Below are positions 34,405-42,602 of a stretch of DNA of 64,000 nucleotides, in pieces. The position numbers and the translations under genes were made by a program. The stretch covers positions 1 to 64,000 of the forward strand of contig JAWLDZ010000007.1 of NCBI GenBank assembly GCA_041686355.1, written 5' to 3'. Source of the DNA: DSBN01 sp041686355. GTDB lineage: Bacteria; Spirochaetota; Spirochaetia; DSM-16054; Sediminispirochaetaceae. Position 1 is the first letter of the stretch. Each line of letters starts with the position of its first letter. The notes beneath the pieces were generated by a model. The model did not search any database, was not told the origin of the DNA, and was given only the letters and a program-made list of their open reading frames with translations.

Positions 34405-35826
34405 ATGAGCACCACAGACACAGCTGCGGCAGGACCGCAGGCAGATCAGTCAATTGAACTGATTTATGGATTAGATGATCGTCCACCTTTTTTGGAGTCA
34501 CTGTTTGCAGCACTTCAGCACCTTCTTGCAATTTTTGTTGGAATTGTAACACCGCCAACCATCATTTGTTCGGTACTTGGACTTCCCATCGAAATGACCT
34601 CCTATATCATCAGTATGGCATTGGTAGTATCAGGGGTATCCACCTTTATCCAAGCCCGGCGCTTCGGCCCAATCGGCTCGGGACTGCTGAGTATCCAGGG
34701 AACCAGTTTCACCTTCCTGGGGGCAATCATCGCTACCGGAAGCAGTATCCTTTCGGCAGGAGGTTCTCCGGAAATGGCCCTCACCACCATATTCGGGGTC
34801 TGTTTCCTTGGTTCCTTCGTCGAGATGATTTTCAGTCGTTTCTTAAAGTTTCTAAAGAAAATCATCACTCCCCTGGTAAGTGGAATTGTAGTTACTCTTA
34901 TTGGGCTCTCCCTGATTAAGGTTGGAATAACCGATATCGGCGGCGGCGCCGCTGCTCAGGGCAGCGAATCCTTCGGAAGTCTCACCAATCTGATGCTGGC
35001 CGGAATAGTACTGATTACCATCGTTATTTTTAACCGCAGTAAAAACAGCTTCCTGCGAATGAGCGCTATTGTAATAGGTCTGGTGGTGGGCTACATTATT
35101 GCAGCCTTCATGGGAATGGTAGACTTCGGCAAGCTGAGCGAACTCAGCTTAATGAACGTCCCGGTTCCCTTTAAGTTCGGCTTCTTCGGATTCAACTTGT
35201 CCGCTTTCATTACCATCAGCTTACTCTACCTTATCACTACAGTAGAATCAATCGGAGATCTCACCGCTACCTCGATGGTCTCCGGGCAGCCGATTGAGGG
35301 CGATAAATACATCAAAACTATCTCCGGAGGAGTACTGGGCGATGGTTTCAACTCTGCACTTGCAGCAGTCTTTAACTCCTTCCCCAACACCACCTTCAGT
35401 CAGAACAATGGCGTTATCCAGCTCACCGGTGTAGCCAGCCGCTATATCGGCTATTTTATCGCCGGCCTGCTGGTACTCTTCGGCATGTTTCCGGTAATAG
35501 GAGGGGTCTTTTCCCTCATCCCAGCTCCGGTTCTTGGCGGTGCCACAATTATTATGTTCGGTACGGTTGCTGCCTCCGGTATTAAGATTATTGCCTCCAG
35601 CATCATCGATCGACGGGGCATCTTGATAATGGCAATTTCCTTCGGCCTCGGCCTGGGAGTTCTGATGGTACCTGAGGTAGTTCAGTACTTTCCCGGCGTT
35701 TTGAACTCGATTTTCAGCGACTCAATAACTACCGGAGGCCTCTCTGCAATTTTCCTTAACATCGTACTGCCGCGCTCATACCGGCAGCAGAAGGTTCACG
35801 ATAACCTCCGCACCGATCTAACCTAA
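34405..35826 (+). CDS. NCS2 family uracil-xanthine permease
   Basis: A 473-residue transporter of the UraA/XanQ branch with about 14 membrane helices. Seen: the motif LFAALQHLLAIFVGIVTPP, TSFTFLGAIIATG, TTVESIGDLTATS and SFPNTTFSQNNGVI, the last being the well-known QN(N)G signature of xanthine/urate members. It probably imports xanthine or urate by proton symport for the divergent molybdenum hydroxylase. An AGGGG site precedes ATG. Confidence 0.94.
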   Translation: MSTTDTAAAGPQADQSIELIYGLDDRPPFLESLFAALQHLLAIFVGIVTPPTIICSVLGLPIEMTSYIISMALVVSGVSTFIQARRFGPIGSGLLSIQGTSFTFLGAIIATGSSILSAGGSPEMALTTIFGVCFLGSFVEMIFSRFLKFLKKIITPLVSGIVVTLIGLSLIKVGITDIGGGAAAQGSESFGSLTNLMLAGIVLITIVIFNRSKNSFLRMSAIVIGLVVGYIIAAFMGMVDFGKLSELSLMNVPVPFKFGFFGFNLSAFITISLLYLITTVESIGDLTATSMVSGQPIEGDKYIKTISGGVLGDGFNSALAAVFNSFPNTTFSQNNGVIQLTGVASRYIGYFIAGLLVLFGMFPVIGGVFSLIPAPVLGGATIIMFGTVAASGIKIIASSIIDRRGILIMAISFGLGLGVLMVPEVVQYFPGVLNSIFSDSITTGGLSAIFLNIVLPRSYRQQKVHDNLRTDLT

Positions 35827-35868
35827 AAGCGGGATTAATTTAAAAATTTATCTTAAATTTTGTAAAAG

Positions 35869-35905
35869 AGAGGCGGCTGTAACAGTACAGTCGCCTCTTT
35901 TTTTA
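35869..35905 (+). terminator. Intrinsic terminator of the xanthine permease gene
   Basis: Long stem AGAGGCGGCTGTA/TACAGTCGCCTCT (one mismatch) with a four-base loop and seven following T residues. Confidence 0.9.
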
Positions 35906-35929
35906 TGCATACAGGTTTATGCATACAGG
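35902..35929. repeat. Two tandem copies of a 14-mer (TTTATGCATACAGG)
   Basis: Exact head-to-tail duplication between the terminator and the convergent cNMP-binding gene. It looks like replication slippage. Two copies only, so not a CRISPR. Confidence 0.6.
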
Positions 35930-35950
35930 TTTTGTCTAACAGAGATTTGC

Positions 35951-36457
35951 TTACAAAGCGATATCTTGTCCTTCTACTTCGCTTACCAGGGCTTCAAACA
36001 GGGTGATGACATCCTTATTCATCTTTCTCAGGGTAGTTGAGAGTTTGCGCGCAATCTGCAGGGTGATCTTAAAACCCATATACGGATTTTCCTCGCAAAA
36101 TTGCAGAAAATCGTGGCGGGAGAGACAAAAAAGATTTATGTCGCTTTCCGCTACAACGGTGGCCGAACGCCTATCTTCATCTATCAGTGCCAATTCTCCA
36201 AAATAAACGTTATTTTCCTCCTCCATAATCACTACCGTGTACGGTTCGTTCTGCAAGGTTGTCTTTTGAATTCGCACAGTACCCGAGAGTAATATGTACA
36301 GACTGTCTCCAAGGTCGCCCTCTTTAATGATCACTTCCCCTTTACGGGCGGTTTTGATAATGCCGAGTTGAAATATCTTTTCCAGGGCATTCGCATCTTC
36401 GGCAAAGTCTTCAAACAGTTTAATCTGCTTTAAGCGCGTTTCTTTTTCGCTATCCAT
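35951..36457 (-). CDS. Stand-alone cyclic-nucleotide-binding domain protein
   Basis: A 168-residue protein made almost only of one CRP-type cNMP-binding beta barrel (about 25-140). The phosphate-binding cassette FGELALIDEDRRSATVVAES has the Glu and Arg that hold the cyclic phosphate, so nucleotide binding is plausible. There is no DNA-binding helix-turn-helix; the C-terminal 30 residues form one helix. ATG has AAGGAG nine bases ahead. It starts 12 bases after the K+ channel fusion gene, so the two are one operon and the protein may regulate that channel. Confidence 0.88.
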   Translation of the reverse strand: MDSEKETRLKQIKLFEDFAEDANALEKIFQLGIIKTARKGEVIIKEGDLGDSLYILLSGTVRIQKTTLQNEPYTVVIMEEENNVYFGELALIDEDRRSATVVAESDINLFCLSRHDFLQFCEENPYMGFKITLQIARKLSTTLRKMNKDVITLFEALVSEVEGQDIAL

Positions 36458-36469
36458 GATCCAGGCTCC

Positions 36470-38152
36470 TTATGCCGCTGTTCGCGGTCCCAGCTCTATC
36501 ACAATTGCCTTAGAGTTTTTCCGGATTGTGTACTCTCTGCCGGGATTTATGACCGGTTTATTAGGCACAAGTTCTTTGACCGTTCGCAGATTTTCCACCA
36601 GTTTAGAAATATCTGGAGTCATTTGTGCATCATTCAGCGCCTCTCGTTTACGTTGGTAAAAGTTACCGGTGTTCTCTAATAAACCAATACATATTGAGCC
36701 ATAGGTGGCATTGTAAAAATCGATCAATTTGCCGAAGGGCTCATCAATCAGCCAGTCCGGTACTGCCCGTATTTCCAGACCCTGTCCATGACGCGGTGAT
36801 AGCAGGTCCTGCAGCACATGGGACACCCCCGAGGCTGAGGACGCATTGGCCAGAATCATCTTTGAGTACTCTCTGGAGAGAATTATTTCATCACAGTTGG
36901 CCAGTTTAAGGTATTTTTCGAACTTATCATCCAGCAGTTCGGCTGCAACATAGACATGCTTGGTGAGCGATTCAATTGTCAGCACCGCCATCACTGTTCT
37001 GGAGTCGACCTCCTGCTGAGAATAATTCTGGGCATAATCCGCCAGAATTATTACTCTGGCAGCCTTATTGATGTTCGCCCTGCGCAGGGTCTCCTCTTCA
37101 ATATAATCTCCATTGATGTATTGAATACCCTGAAATTGCGGATTTTGCAGGATAGGCTGCATCGCATCGTGGCCCACATTGTTGATCAATACCATATCGT
37201 TCACACTGTACTGTGGATTCACTGCCAGAATACCTTCGATTACACGGTCCAGTTCCCGGCGCCATCCGCAAATAATAAAGTGGTTTTGTAAGTTTTTCAA
37301 TTTTAACAAGCCCTCCCTGCGGCGCATCTGCTGTTCTACTAGAAACGACGCAATTTGTCCGGTTACAGCCGCCATTACAATTACACCCATTCCCATCAAC
37401 AGCAGCCCAACTATTTTACCGCCAAAGGTTATTGGAATTTTATCCCCATACCCAACTGTTGTAATAGTTACAATTGAATACCAAAAGCTGTCCCACAAGT
37501 TTTCAAAGGCGGTGTTGATGCCGTTCTCAAAGGACATAATGCCCGTCATCGAAGCAGCAACCAACAGTATTAAAAACAGGGCAACCCTGGTTTTCACACT
37601 GTTCACCATACCAAGCAGCCAATTCAAGACACGGGTTTTCCGACGAGTTCGTCCGGCCTGATGCTGTTTTTGGCGGGCTGCATCGGCAGCGGCGAGTTCT
37701 ACATTTTGCACATTATGTCGCCGCACCTCGGCTACCGCATCAAACAGGGCAGTGCGCCGCTGTGCAACTGTACCTGAGCGACTGTAAAAAGCATCGATAT
37801 CAATGACTGGTACAGTTCCCGCACTGCCTTCCACAGATCCGAAGATAGGACGTCCCTTTTTATGCGACTCAGGAATGCAATCCTGCTCTTCATATACCCC
37901 ATCCACTATCATCGCACTTTTGAGCTTTTCCTTCGAAAATTCCACTACCAAAGAGCCGCTGCGGAGCGCCGGCAATCCGAAGAAGTCAGAACCGTAGATC
38001 AGATTGTGTTTTTTACACTCGCCATCGCTTAAGGGAAGCTGCTGCCCCTCCGCCGGCTGGAGCTCGTACACTCTCTCAATAGCTGAAGCTTCAACGCCGA
38101 AATAGAGGTTGGCAATACGAATAATCCTAACTTTACGGCTTGTCTCTTTCAC
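36470..38152 (-). CDS. CheW-like domain fused to a 2TM potassium channel with RCK/TrkA domain
   Basis: A 560-residue protein. Residues about 7-125 follow the CheW fold pattern: RIANLYFGVEASAIERVYE, then LVVEFSKEKLKSAMIVDGVYEE, then GSVEGSAGTVPVIDIDAFY. After a basic linker comes a membrane pore: helix about 188-206, pore loop with filter TTVGYGD (231-237), and helix about 244-271. A cytosolic RCK domain starts near 290 (FIICGWRREL) and ends with a TrkA-C-like part (GLEIRAVPDW). The channel should conduct K+. Start is GTG 38152 with a weak site. The CheW-like end suggests coupling to receptors or CheA, which I infer only from fold. Confidence 0.85.
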   Translation of the reverse strand: MKETSRKVRIIRIANLYFGVEASAIERVYELQPAEGQQLPLSDGECKKHNLIYGSDFFGLPALRSGSLVVEFSKEKLKSAMIVDGVYEEQDCIPESHKKGRPIFGSVEGSAGTVPVIDIDAFYSRSGTVAQRRTALFDAVAEVRRHNVQNVELAAADAARQKQHQAGRTRRKTRVLNWLLGMVNSVKTRVALFLILLVAASMTGIMSFENGINTAFENLWDSFWYSIVTITTVGYGDKIPITFGGKIVGLLLMGMGVIVMAAVTGQIASFLVEQQMRRREGLLKLKNLQNHFIICGWRRELDRVIEGILAVNPQYSVNDMVLINNVGHDAMQPILQNPQFQGIQYINGDYIEEETLRRANINKAARVIILADYAQNYSQQEVDSRTVMAVLTIESLTKHVYVAAELLDDKFEKYLKLANCDEIILSREYSKMILANASSASGVSHVLQDLLSPRHGQGLEIRAVPDWLIDEPFGKLIDFYNATYGSICIGLLENTGNFYQRKREALNDAQMTPDISKLVENLRTVKELVPNKPVINPGREYTIRKNSKAIVIELGPRTAA

Positions 38153-38186
38153 TCTGTACCAATTATCGAATTGTTTTCAGAAAATG

Positions 38187-38981
38187 TTAAGAACTTACGT
38201 CATCGGAAGTAATACAGGCGTAGGCACTATGGTTATGGATAGATTCATAATTTTCAACCTCCACCCTGAATTGGTCAATCCGCTGATCTGCTTTCAGTAG
38301 AATAGCTACTTCACGGGCAGCATCTTCTACAAAGCGCGGGTTATCATAGGCCCTTTCGGTGATGTATTTTTCATCCTGTCGCTTTAAGATAGTAAACAGT
38401 GGAGAGGATGCGGAGGATTCAGCCATTTCTATCAATTCTTCATACCAGATAAAGTGCCGGGAGTGTACCCGAATATGGATTATACCCCGTTGATTGTGAG
38501 CACCGTAATCGCTGATTTCTTTGGAGCAGGGACAGAGATTGGTTACGGGAACCTCGACGGAGAACCACATTGCCAAGTGACCATCACGTTCAGCTTCTAG
38601 GCGACAGGTATACTCCATGAGGCTCTTGATACCCGATACAGGGGCAGCTTTTCGAATAAAATAGGGAAAGGTGATATCGATATGGGCCGTTTCACATTCG
38701 AAGGTTTTGCGCATATCATTCAGAATTTCATCCAGATTACTTGGCCAGAGTTTTAACTTGTGCCGCTCAAGCACCTCTACAAACCTGCTCATATGTGTTC
38801 CACGGTCATGGTGAGGCAGATCAACATACATATTCATCGAAGCAACCGTGTGCTGTTTTTCACTCTGCCGGTCGAGCACCGTAATGGGATAGCGTAGGTC
38901 CTTTACCCCTACCTTGCGAATTCCCACATTTCTTGCATCTGCTTGGGCTTGAATATCCTTCAACTGGTCTGCATTGTTCAT
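38187..38981 (-). CDS. folE2: GTP cyclohydrolase I, type IB (FolE2)
   Basis: A 264-residue metal-flexible enzyme converting GTP to dihydroneopterin triphosphate, the first step to folate and to queuosine/7-deazaguanine. Family features are HDRGTHMSRFVE, the metal-site cysteine in VPVTNLCPCSKEIS, HNQRG and the C-terminal ENYESIHNHSAYA. The type IB form works without zinc and often replaces FolE. GGGAGGGG precedes ATG. It follows queD by 14 bases, pointing to queuosine precursor synthesis. Confidence 0.96.
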   Translation of the reverse strand: MNNADQLKDIQAQADARNVGIRKVGVKDLRYPITVLDRQSEKQHTVASMNMYVDLPHHDRGTHMSRFVEVLERHKLKLWPSNLDEILNDMRKTFECETAHIDITFPYFIRKAAPVSGIKSLMEYTCRLEAERDGHLAMWFSVEVPVTNLCPCSKEISDYGAHNQRGIIHIRVHSRHFIWYEELIEMAESSASSPLFTILKRQDEKYITERAYDNPRFVEDAAREVAILLKADQRIDQFRVEVENYESIHNHSAYACITSDDVSS

Positions 38982-38995
38982 TTACCCCTCCCTTA

Positions 38996-39364
38996 CTAGT
39001 GCTCATCCCGCCGAAGAGTTACAAAACTGGTATCGGTTTCCCATAGTATGACTTCCCACAATACATAATTACCACCATGCAGGGGTATCTCAAGCTGTGT
39101 CCATATCCATTGTGCCATATTTTCAGTGGTGGATTGGGGAATAATATCATTTAAATAACTATGATCCAGCAGATCCACAACCTTTTCTTTTACTTCGCGC
39201 TTCAGAATAGTAAAATCGAGTACCATACCGTCCTCGGCAGGGGTTCCCCTGAGGGTAACTCGCAGGCGATATGTGTGTCCGTGGAGGGACTCACACTTTC
39301 CATGATAGTCCACGATATTATGGGCAGCATCAAATTTAAAGTCTTTCGACACAAACATACTCAT
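38996..39364 (-). CDS. queD: 6-carboxy-5,6,7,8-tetrahydropterin synthase
   Basis: A 122-residue QueD/PTPS-like enzyme making carboxytetrahydropterin on the route to preQ0. The zinc histidines are in FDAAHNI and SLHGHTYRL; the catalytic triad region includes CESLHGH, LLDHSYLND, and the glutamate WEVILWETD. Length is typical. The start ATG 39364 (or the ATG two codons later) lacks a strong site. It is followed by folE2; queC and queE are not in the window. Confidence 0.95.
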   Translation of the reverse strand: MSMFVSKDFKFDAAHNIVDYHGKCESLHGHTYRLRVTLRGTPAEDGMVLDFTILKREVKEKVVDLLDHSYLNDIIPQSTTENMAQWIWTQLEIPLHGGNYVLWEVILWETDTSFVTLRRDEH

Positions 39365-39403
39365 AGTATTACAAAGATAATCAAGAATAGTGCTGTGTGC
39401 AAG

Positions 39404-39474
39404 TCGGCTCGCCTGATATTATTACTGCGATTAGAATCGATCGTAGGTACGAGTCGATAGGTTCGGCGAGCCGA
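39404..39474. repeat. Inverted repeat enclosing smaller hairpins, upstream of queD
   Basis: A ten-base perfect inverted repeat TCGGCTCGCC/GGCGAGCCGA (39404-39413, 39465-39474) closes a 51-base interior with further short stems (CGATT-AG-AATCG and ATCGATCG/CGAGTCGAT). No T-run follows on either strand, so a plain terminator is unlikely. It lies between the aldehyde dehydrogenase stop and the queD start and could be a leader structure or a small repeat element. Confidence 0.5.
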
Positions 39475-39489
39475 GAGTTCGCTACAATT

Positions 39490-40932
39490 TTATCTATACC
39501 ACCCAAAGGGGGTTTCATCAATATTCACATAGATCGACTTTGTTCGACTGTAGTTCTCCAAGGCCATTTTGTGAACCTCACGCCCATAGCCCGACTGTTT
39601 GTATCCGCCAAAGGGTGAACCTGAGGGGACCAGATTGTATTCATTCACCCATACGGTGCCGGCCTCCAAGCCCTTCGATATGCGAACCGCCCGTCCGATA
39701 TCACGGGTCCAGACCGCTCCGGCCAAGCCGTATTCCGAATCGTTTGCAATCTGCAGTGCCTCAGCCTCATTGCCGAACTTACTCACCGCCAGCACCGGTC
39801 CAAATATCTCTTCCCTGGCTATTCTCATTGAGGGAAGCACTTGGGTAAAGATAGTCGGCTGCATATAATTGCCGCTCAATGCAGAGCCGCCGTAGGCCAA
39901 GACCGCCCCCTCCTGACTGCCTATCCGTACATACTCCAGCACCGACTCCAGCTGAGTGCGGTCAACCATCGGACCCATACGAGTGGTCTCATCAACCGCA
40001 TTTCCGATCTTCACCCGTTTGAACTCCTCAATCAGCTGTTCAAGAAAACTATCGTGGATAGATTCATGCAGCAGCAACCGACTGCCGGCACAACAGACCT
40101 GCCCCTGGCTATAAAGTATTCCCATGGCAGCTGCTTCAACCGCTTTCTCCATCGGCGCATCGGGAAACACTATATTTGCAGACTTGCCCCCCAGTTCCAG
40201 GGTAACCGGAATTACCCGGTCCCCCGCCGCCTGGGCAATCCGCCGCCCGACCTCGGTAGAACCGGTAAAGGCAATCTTATCCACCCCAGGGTGCTCTACC
40301 AACGCCTGTCCGCAGACGCTCCCCGGCCCTGGAGTGACATTTACCACTCCGGAGGGATATAAATCCGCCGTAAGCTCGGCAAACTTCAAGGCCGTCATAG
40401 GGGTATTGGAGGCCGGTTTCAATACCACACAGTTACCCGCCGCCAGAGCTGGGGCAAGCTTCCAGCCGGAAATCAGAAAGGGGAAGTTCCATGGAACAAT
40501 CAGCCCCGCAACTCCATAGGGCTCGCGCACTATCACCGAAAAAGCGCCGGAGTTATGGGTAAGCACAGAATCTTCTTCACTGCGGATAACCCCGGCGAAG
40601 TAACGAAACAGGTCGACAAAAGCGGCGACATCCTCTCGAGTTTCAATCAGTGCTCGTCCTGTATCCCGACTTTCCAGCAGGGCCAATTCTTCAGTATGAG
40701 TCTCGATACGATCGGCAGTATGCAGCAGCACCAAGGACCGCTCTGCGGGTGAAATGTTTTTCCATTCCGGATAGGCGGCACGGGCAGCTTGTACAGCCGC
40801 ATCGATATCTTCAGCTCCCGCTGAAGATACAACGGCTATCTGCGCATCTGTCGAAGGATCCACGCTTACAAAAGTTTTTGAAGAGTGGGCGGCTGTAAAC
40901 CGCCCACCTATAAAGAGTCCGTATTCATTCAT
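39490..40932 (-). CDS. NAD-dependent aldehyde dehydrogenase (betaine/guanidinobutyraldehyde type)
   Basis: A 480-residue soluble enzyme oxidising an aldehyde to an acid. Seen: IVPWNFPF, FTGSTEVGRRI (cofactor), LELGGKSANIVF (catalytic Glu), GQVCCAGSRL (catalytic Cys) and EEIFGPVLAVSKF. Relatives use betaine aldehyde, 4-aminobutyraldehyde or 4-guanidinobutyraldehyde. It is the last gene of an operon with a quaternary-amine importer, an aminotransferase and an AruI-like decarboxylase, so it likely oxidises the aldehyde that the decarboxylase releases. Confidence 0.9.
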   Translation of the reverse strand: MNEYGLFIGGRFTAAHSSKTFVSVDPSTDAQIAVVSSAGAEDIDAAVQAARAAYPEWKNISPAERSLVLLHTADRIETHTEELALLESRDTGRALIETREDVAAFVDLFRYFAGVIRSEEDSVLTHNSGAFSVIVREPYGVAGLIVPWNFPFLISGWKLAPALAAGNCVVLKPASNTPMTALKFAELTADLYPSGVVNVTPGPGSVCGQALVEHPGVDKIAFTGSTEVGRRIAQAAGDRVIPVTLELGGKSANIVFPDAPMEKAVEAAAMGILYSQGQVCCAGSRLLLHESIHDSFLEQLIEEFKRVKIGNAVDETTRMGPMVDRTQLESVLEYVRIGSQEGAVLAYGGSALSGNYMQPTIFTQVLPSMRIAREEIFGPVLAVSKFGNEAEALQIANDSEYGLAGAVWTRDIGRAVRISKGLEAGTVWVNEYNLVPSGSPFGGYKQSGYGREVHKMALENYSRTKSIYVNIDETPFGWYR

Positions 40933-40946
40933 ATATTTACCCGGTA

Positions 40947-41837
40947 CTATTCTATAAATCCCTGGGCTTCAAGAAAACGGCGTGCAATAATCTCCGGGTC
41001 CTCACCATTATCATACTCAAGGTTGAGGGCGCTCATGGTGGCGGTATCGATCTGTCCGCCGAGGGTGTTCAATACCTCAAGCACCTGGGGGTACTCCTGC
41101 TGTACTCGTTCTCCGACTACATAGGCTCCCGAATAATCCGGAAAGAAGTTCTTGTCATCCTCCAACATTACCAAGTTGAGCTTGGCAATTCGTGAATCAG
41201 TTGCATAAGCCGAGGCAACATCTACCTCTTTTCCATCGATGGCACGGTAAATCAGACCGTACTGCATGGGAAGTACCTTCTTAAAATCGATACCGTAGTG
41301 CTCCGACCAACCCGGATGTGCATCCGGACGGGTGTCGTAATTCTCATCGCCTGCCAGAATCCAGTCTTCCGCGTAGGGAGCCAAGTCGGATGCCTTTTCC
41401 AGGTTATACTCCTCGGCGGTCTCTTTTCGAACCGCAAGCACATAGGTGTTGTTAAAGCCAAAGGGCTCGGACCAGGTCATTCCAAAGTTTTCTTCAAAGC
41501 CGGATTTTACCCGCTTATACGTTTCTTCGGGCGCCAAGTTCGGCCCCTCGTAGCGCAAAATTCCCGTTAGCTGAGTTCCGGTCCAGGTCGGGTACAGATC
41601 AATTTCGTCACCGACCATGGCCTGGTGCAGCACGGCAGAGGCGGAGAATTCCGTATTTACCTCGGAGTCGAGGTCAGTGTTCTCTTCTATGAGAATTTTG
41701 GCCATATGACCCAAAATCACCGTCTCGTTTACATTTTGGGCTGCTACTCGAATGGTAGTTCCCTCCTGCTGTCCGCCGGCGCTGAGGCCGGCCACAATTA
41801 CCGTAAGAATCAGTAGAATTGTGATACTCTTTTTCAT
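40947..41837 (-). CDS. Quaternary-amine ABC transporter binding protein (OpuBC/OsmF/ProX-like)
   Basis: A 296-residue periplasmic protein with a signal peptide ending SAGGQQ. No lipobox cysteine is seen. The two-lobe glycine betaine/choline family is clear: VNETVILGHMAKILIEE, DLYPTWTGTQLTGIL, EPFGFNNTYVLAVRKETA, VDVASAYATDSRI and LVMLEDDKNFFPDYSGAYVV. Ligands in the family are betaine, choline, carnitine and ectoine-like osmolytes; here the linked catabolic enzymes suggest a nutrient. AAAGGAG precedes ATG. It lies 30 bases after the permease gene. Confidence 0.92.
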   Translation of the reverse strand: MKKSITILLILTVIVAGLSAGGQQEGTTIRVAAQNVNETVILGHMAKILIEENTDLDSEVNTEFSASAVLHQAMVGDEIDLYPTWTGTQLTGILRYEGPNLAPEETYKRVKSGFEENFGMTWSEPFGFNNTYVLAVRKETAEEYNLEKASDLAPYAEDWILAGDENYDTRPDAHPGWSEHYGIDFKKVLPMQYGLIYRAIDGKEVDVASAYATDSRIAKLNLVMLEDDKNFFPDYSGAYVVGERVQQEYPQVLEVLNTLGGQIDTATMSALNLEYDNGEDPEIIARRFLEAQGFIE

Positions 41838-41867
41838 CAGATACTCCTTTCTTTGGCGACAGCCTGT

Positions 41868-42602
41868 TTATTCCGCATTTTCAACGGTAAGAGCATGTCG
41901 CTGTGTAAGTTTATGTTCATATCGTCGTTCCCGACGAGCAATTCGCAATGCACGTTTCTCGGGGCGTAGATGGTGGCGCAAAGCCTTCAAGCCTTGATCA
42001 CCTGCTAAGGCCAGGAGGGTAGCTGGAAAAGCCCCTGCAAAAATCACTTCGTTTCTAATCTGGGTAAGCCCTGAAAAAATGAGCCTTCCGAGCCCCCCGC
42101 CTCCAATGGCCGCCGCCAAAGCGGCGGTTCCAATAATCCATACTGTGGCTACCCGAATTCCACCGATTATTACCGGCAGCGCCAGAGGCAGTTCTACCCG
42201 CGTCAGAATTTGCATATCCTTGAGTCCCATTCCCCGAGCCGATTGGACCAGTGAGGCAGGCACATTTTTGATTCCAATATAGGTGTTCTGCAGCACCGGC
42301 AGCATCGCATACAAGAACAGGGCAAACACCGCATTATCATTTCCAATTCCAAAAATAAAAATGAGAAAACCTAACAAAGCCAGGCTAGGAACAGTCTGAA
42401 ATACATTCGCCACTCCAATTACGTAGGGTGCAATTTTTTCATTACGGGTCAGATAAATACCCAAGGGAATGCATACCACCAGGGTCATCATAAGCGCTAT
42501 AAAAGAAATTACCATATGCTCAAACATGAGACTTAATATTCGATCGTAGTGACGGGAGGTAAACTCCCACAGTAATACAAAAAATCCCTTATCACTTATC
42601 AT
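41868..42602 (-). CDS. Quaternary-amine ABC transporter permease (OpuCB/ProW-like)
   Basis: A 244-residue inner-membrane permease with about six helices. Seen: HMVISFIALMMTLVVCIPLGIYL, NVFQTVPSLALLGFLI and the coupling loop ESARGMG-like VQSARGMGLKDMQIL. The C-terminus carries an unusual basic tail rich in Arg and His. It overlaps the ATPase gene by 11 bases. Only one permease gene is present, so it probably forms a homodimer. Confidence 0.9.
   Translation of the reverse strand: MISDKGFFVLLWEFTSRHYDRILSLMFEHMVISFIALMMTLVVCIPLGIYLTRNEKIAPYVIGVANVFQTVPSLALLGFLIFIFGIGNDNAVFALFLYAMLPVLQNTYIGIKNVPASLVQSARGMGLKDMQILTRVELPLALPVIIGGIRVATVWIIGTAALAAAIGGGGLGRLIFSGLTQIRNEVIFAGAFPATLLALAGDQGLKALRHHLRPEKRALRIARRERRYEHKLTQRHALTVENAE

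Noticed and set aside
35902..35929. Start of a CRISPR array
   Set aside because: Only two 14-base copies directly abutting, without spacers or cas genes.
39365..39489. preQ1 riboswitch upstream of queD
   Set aside because: No match to the short preQ1-I pseudoknot core or its A-rich tail; kept only as an unclassified structured element.
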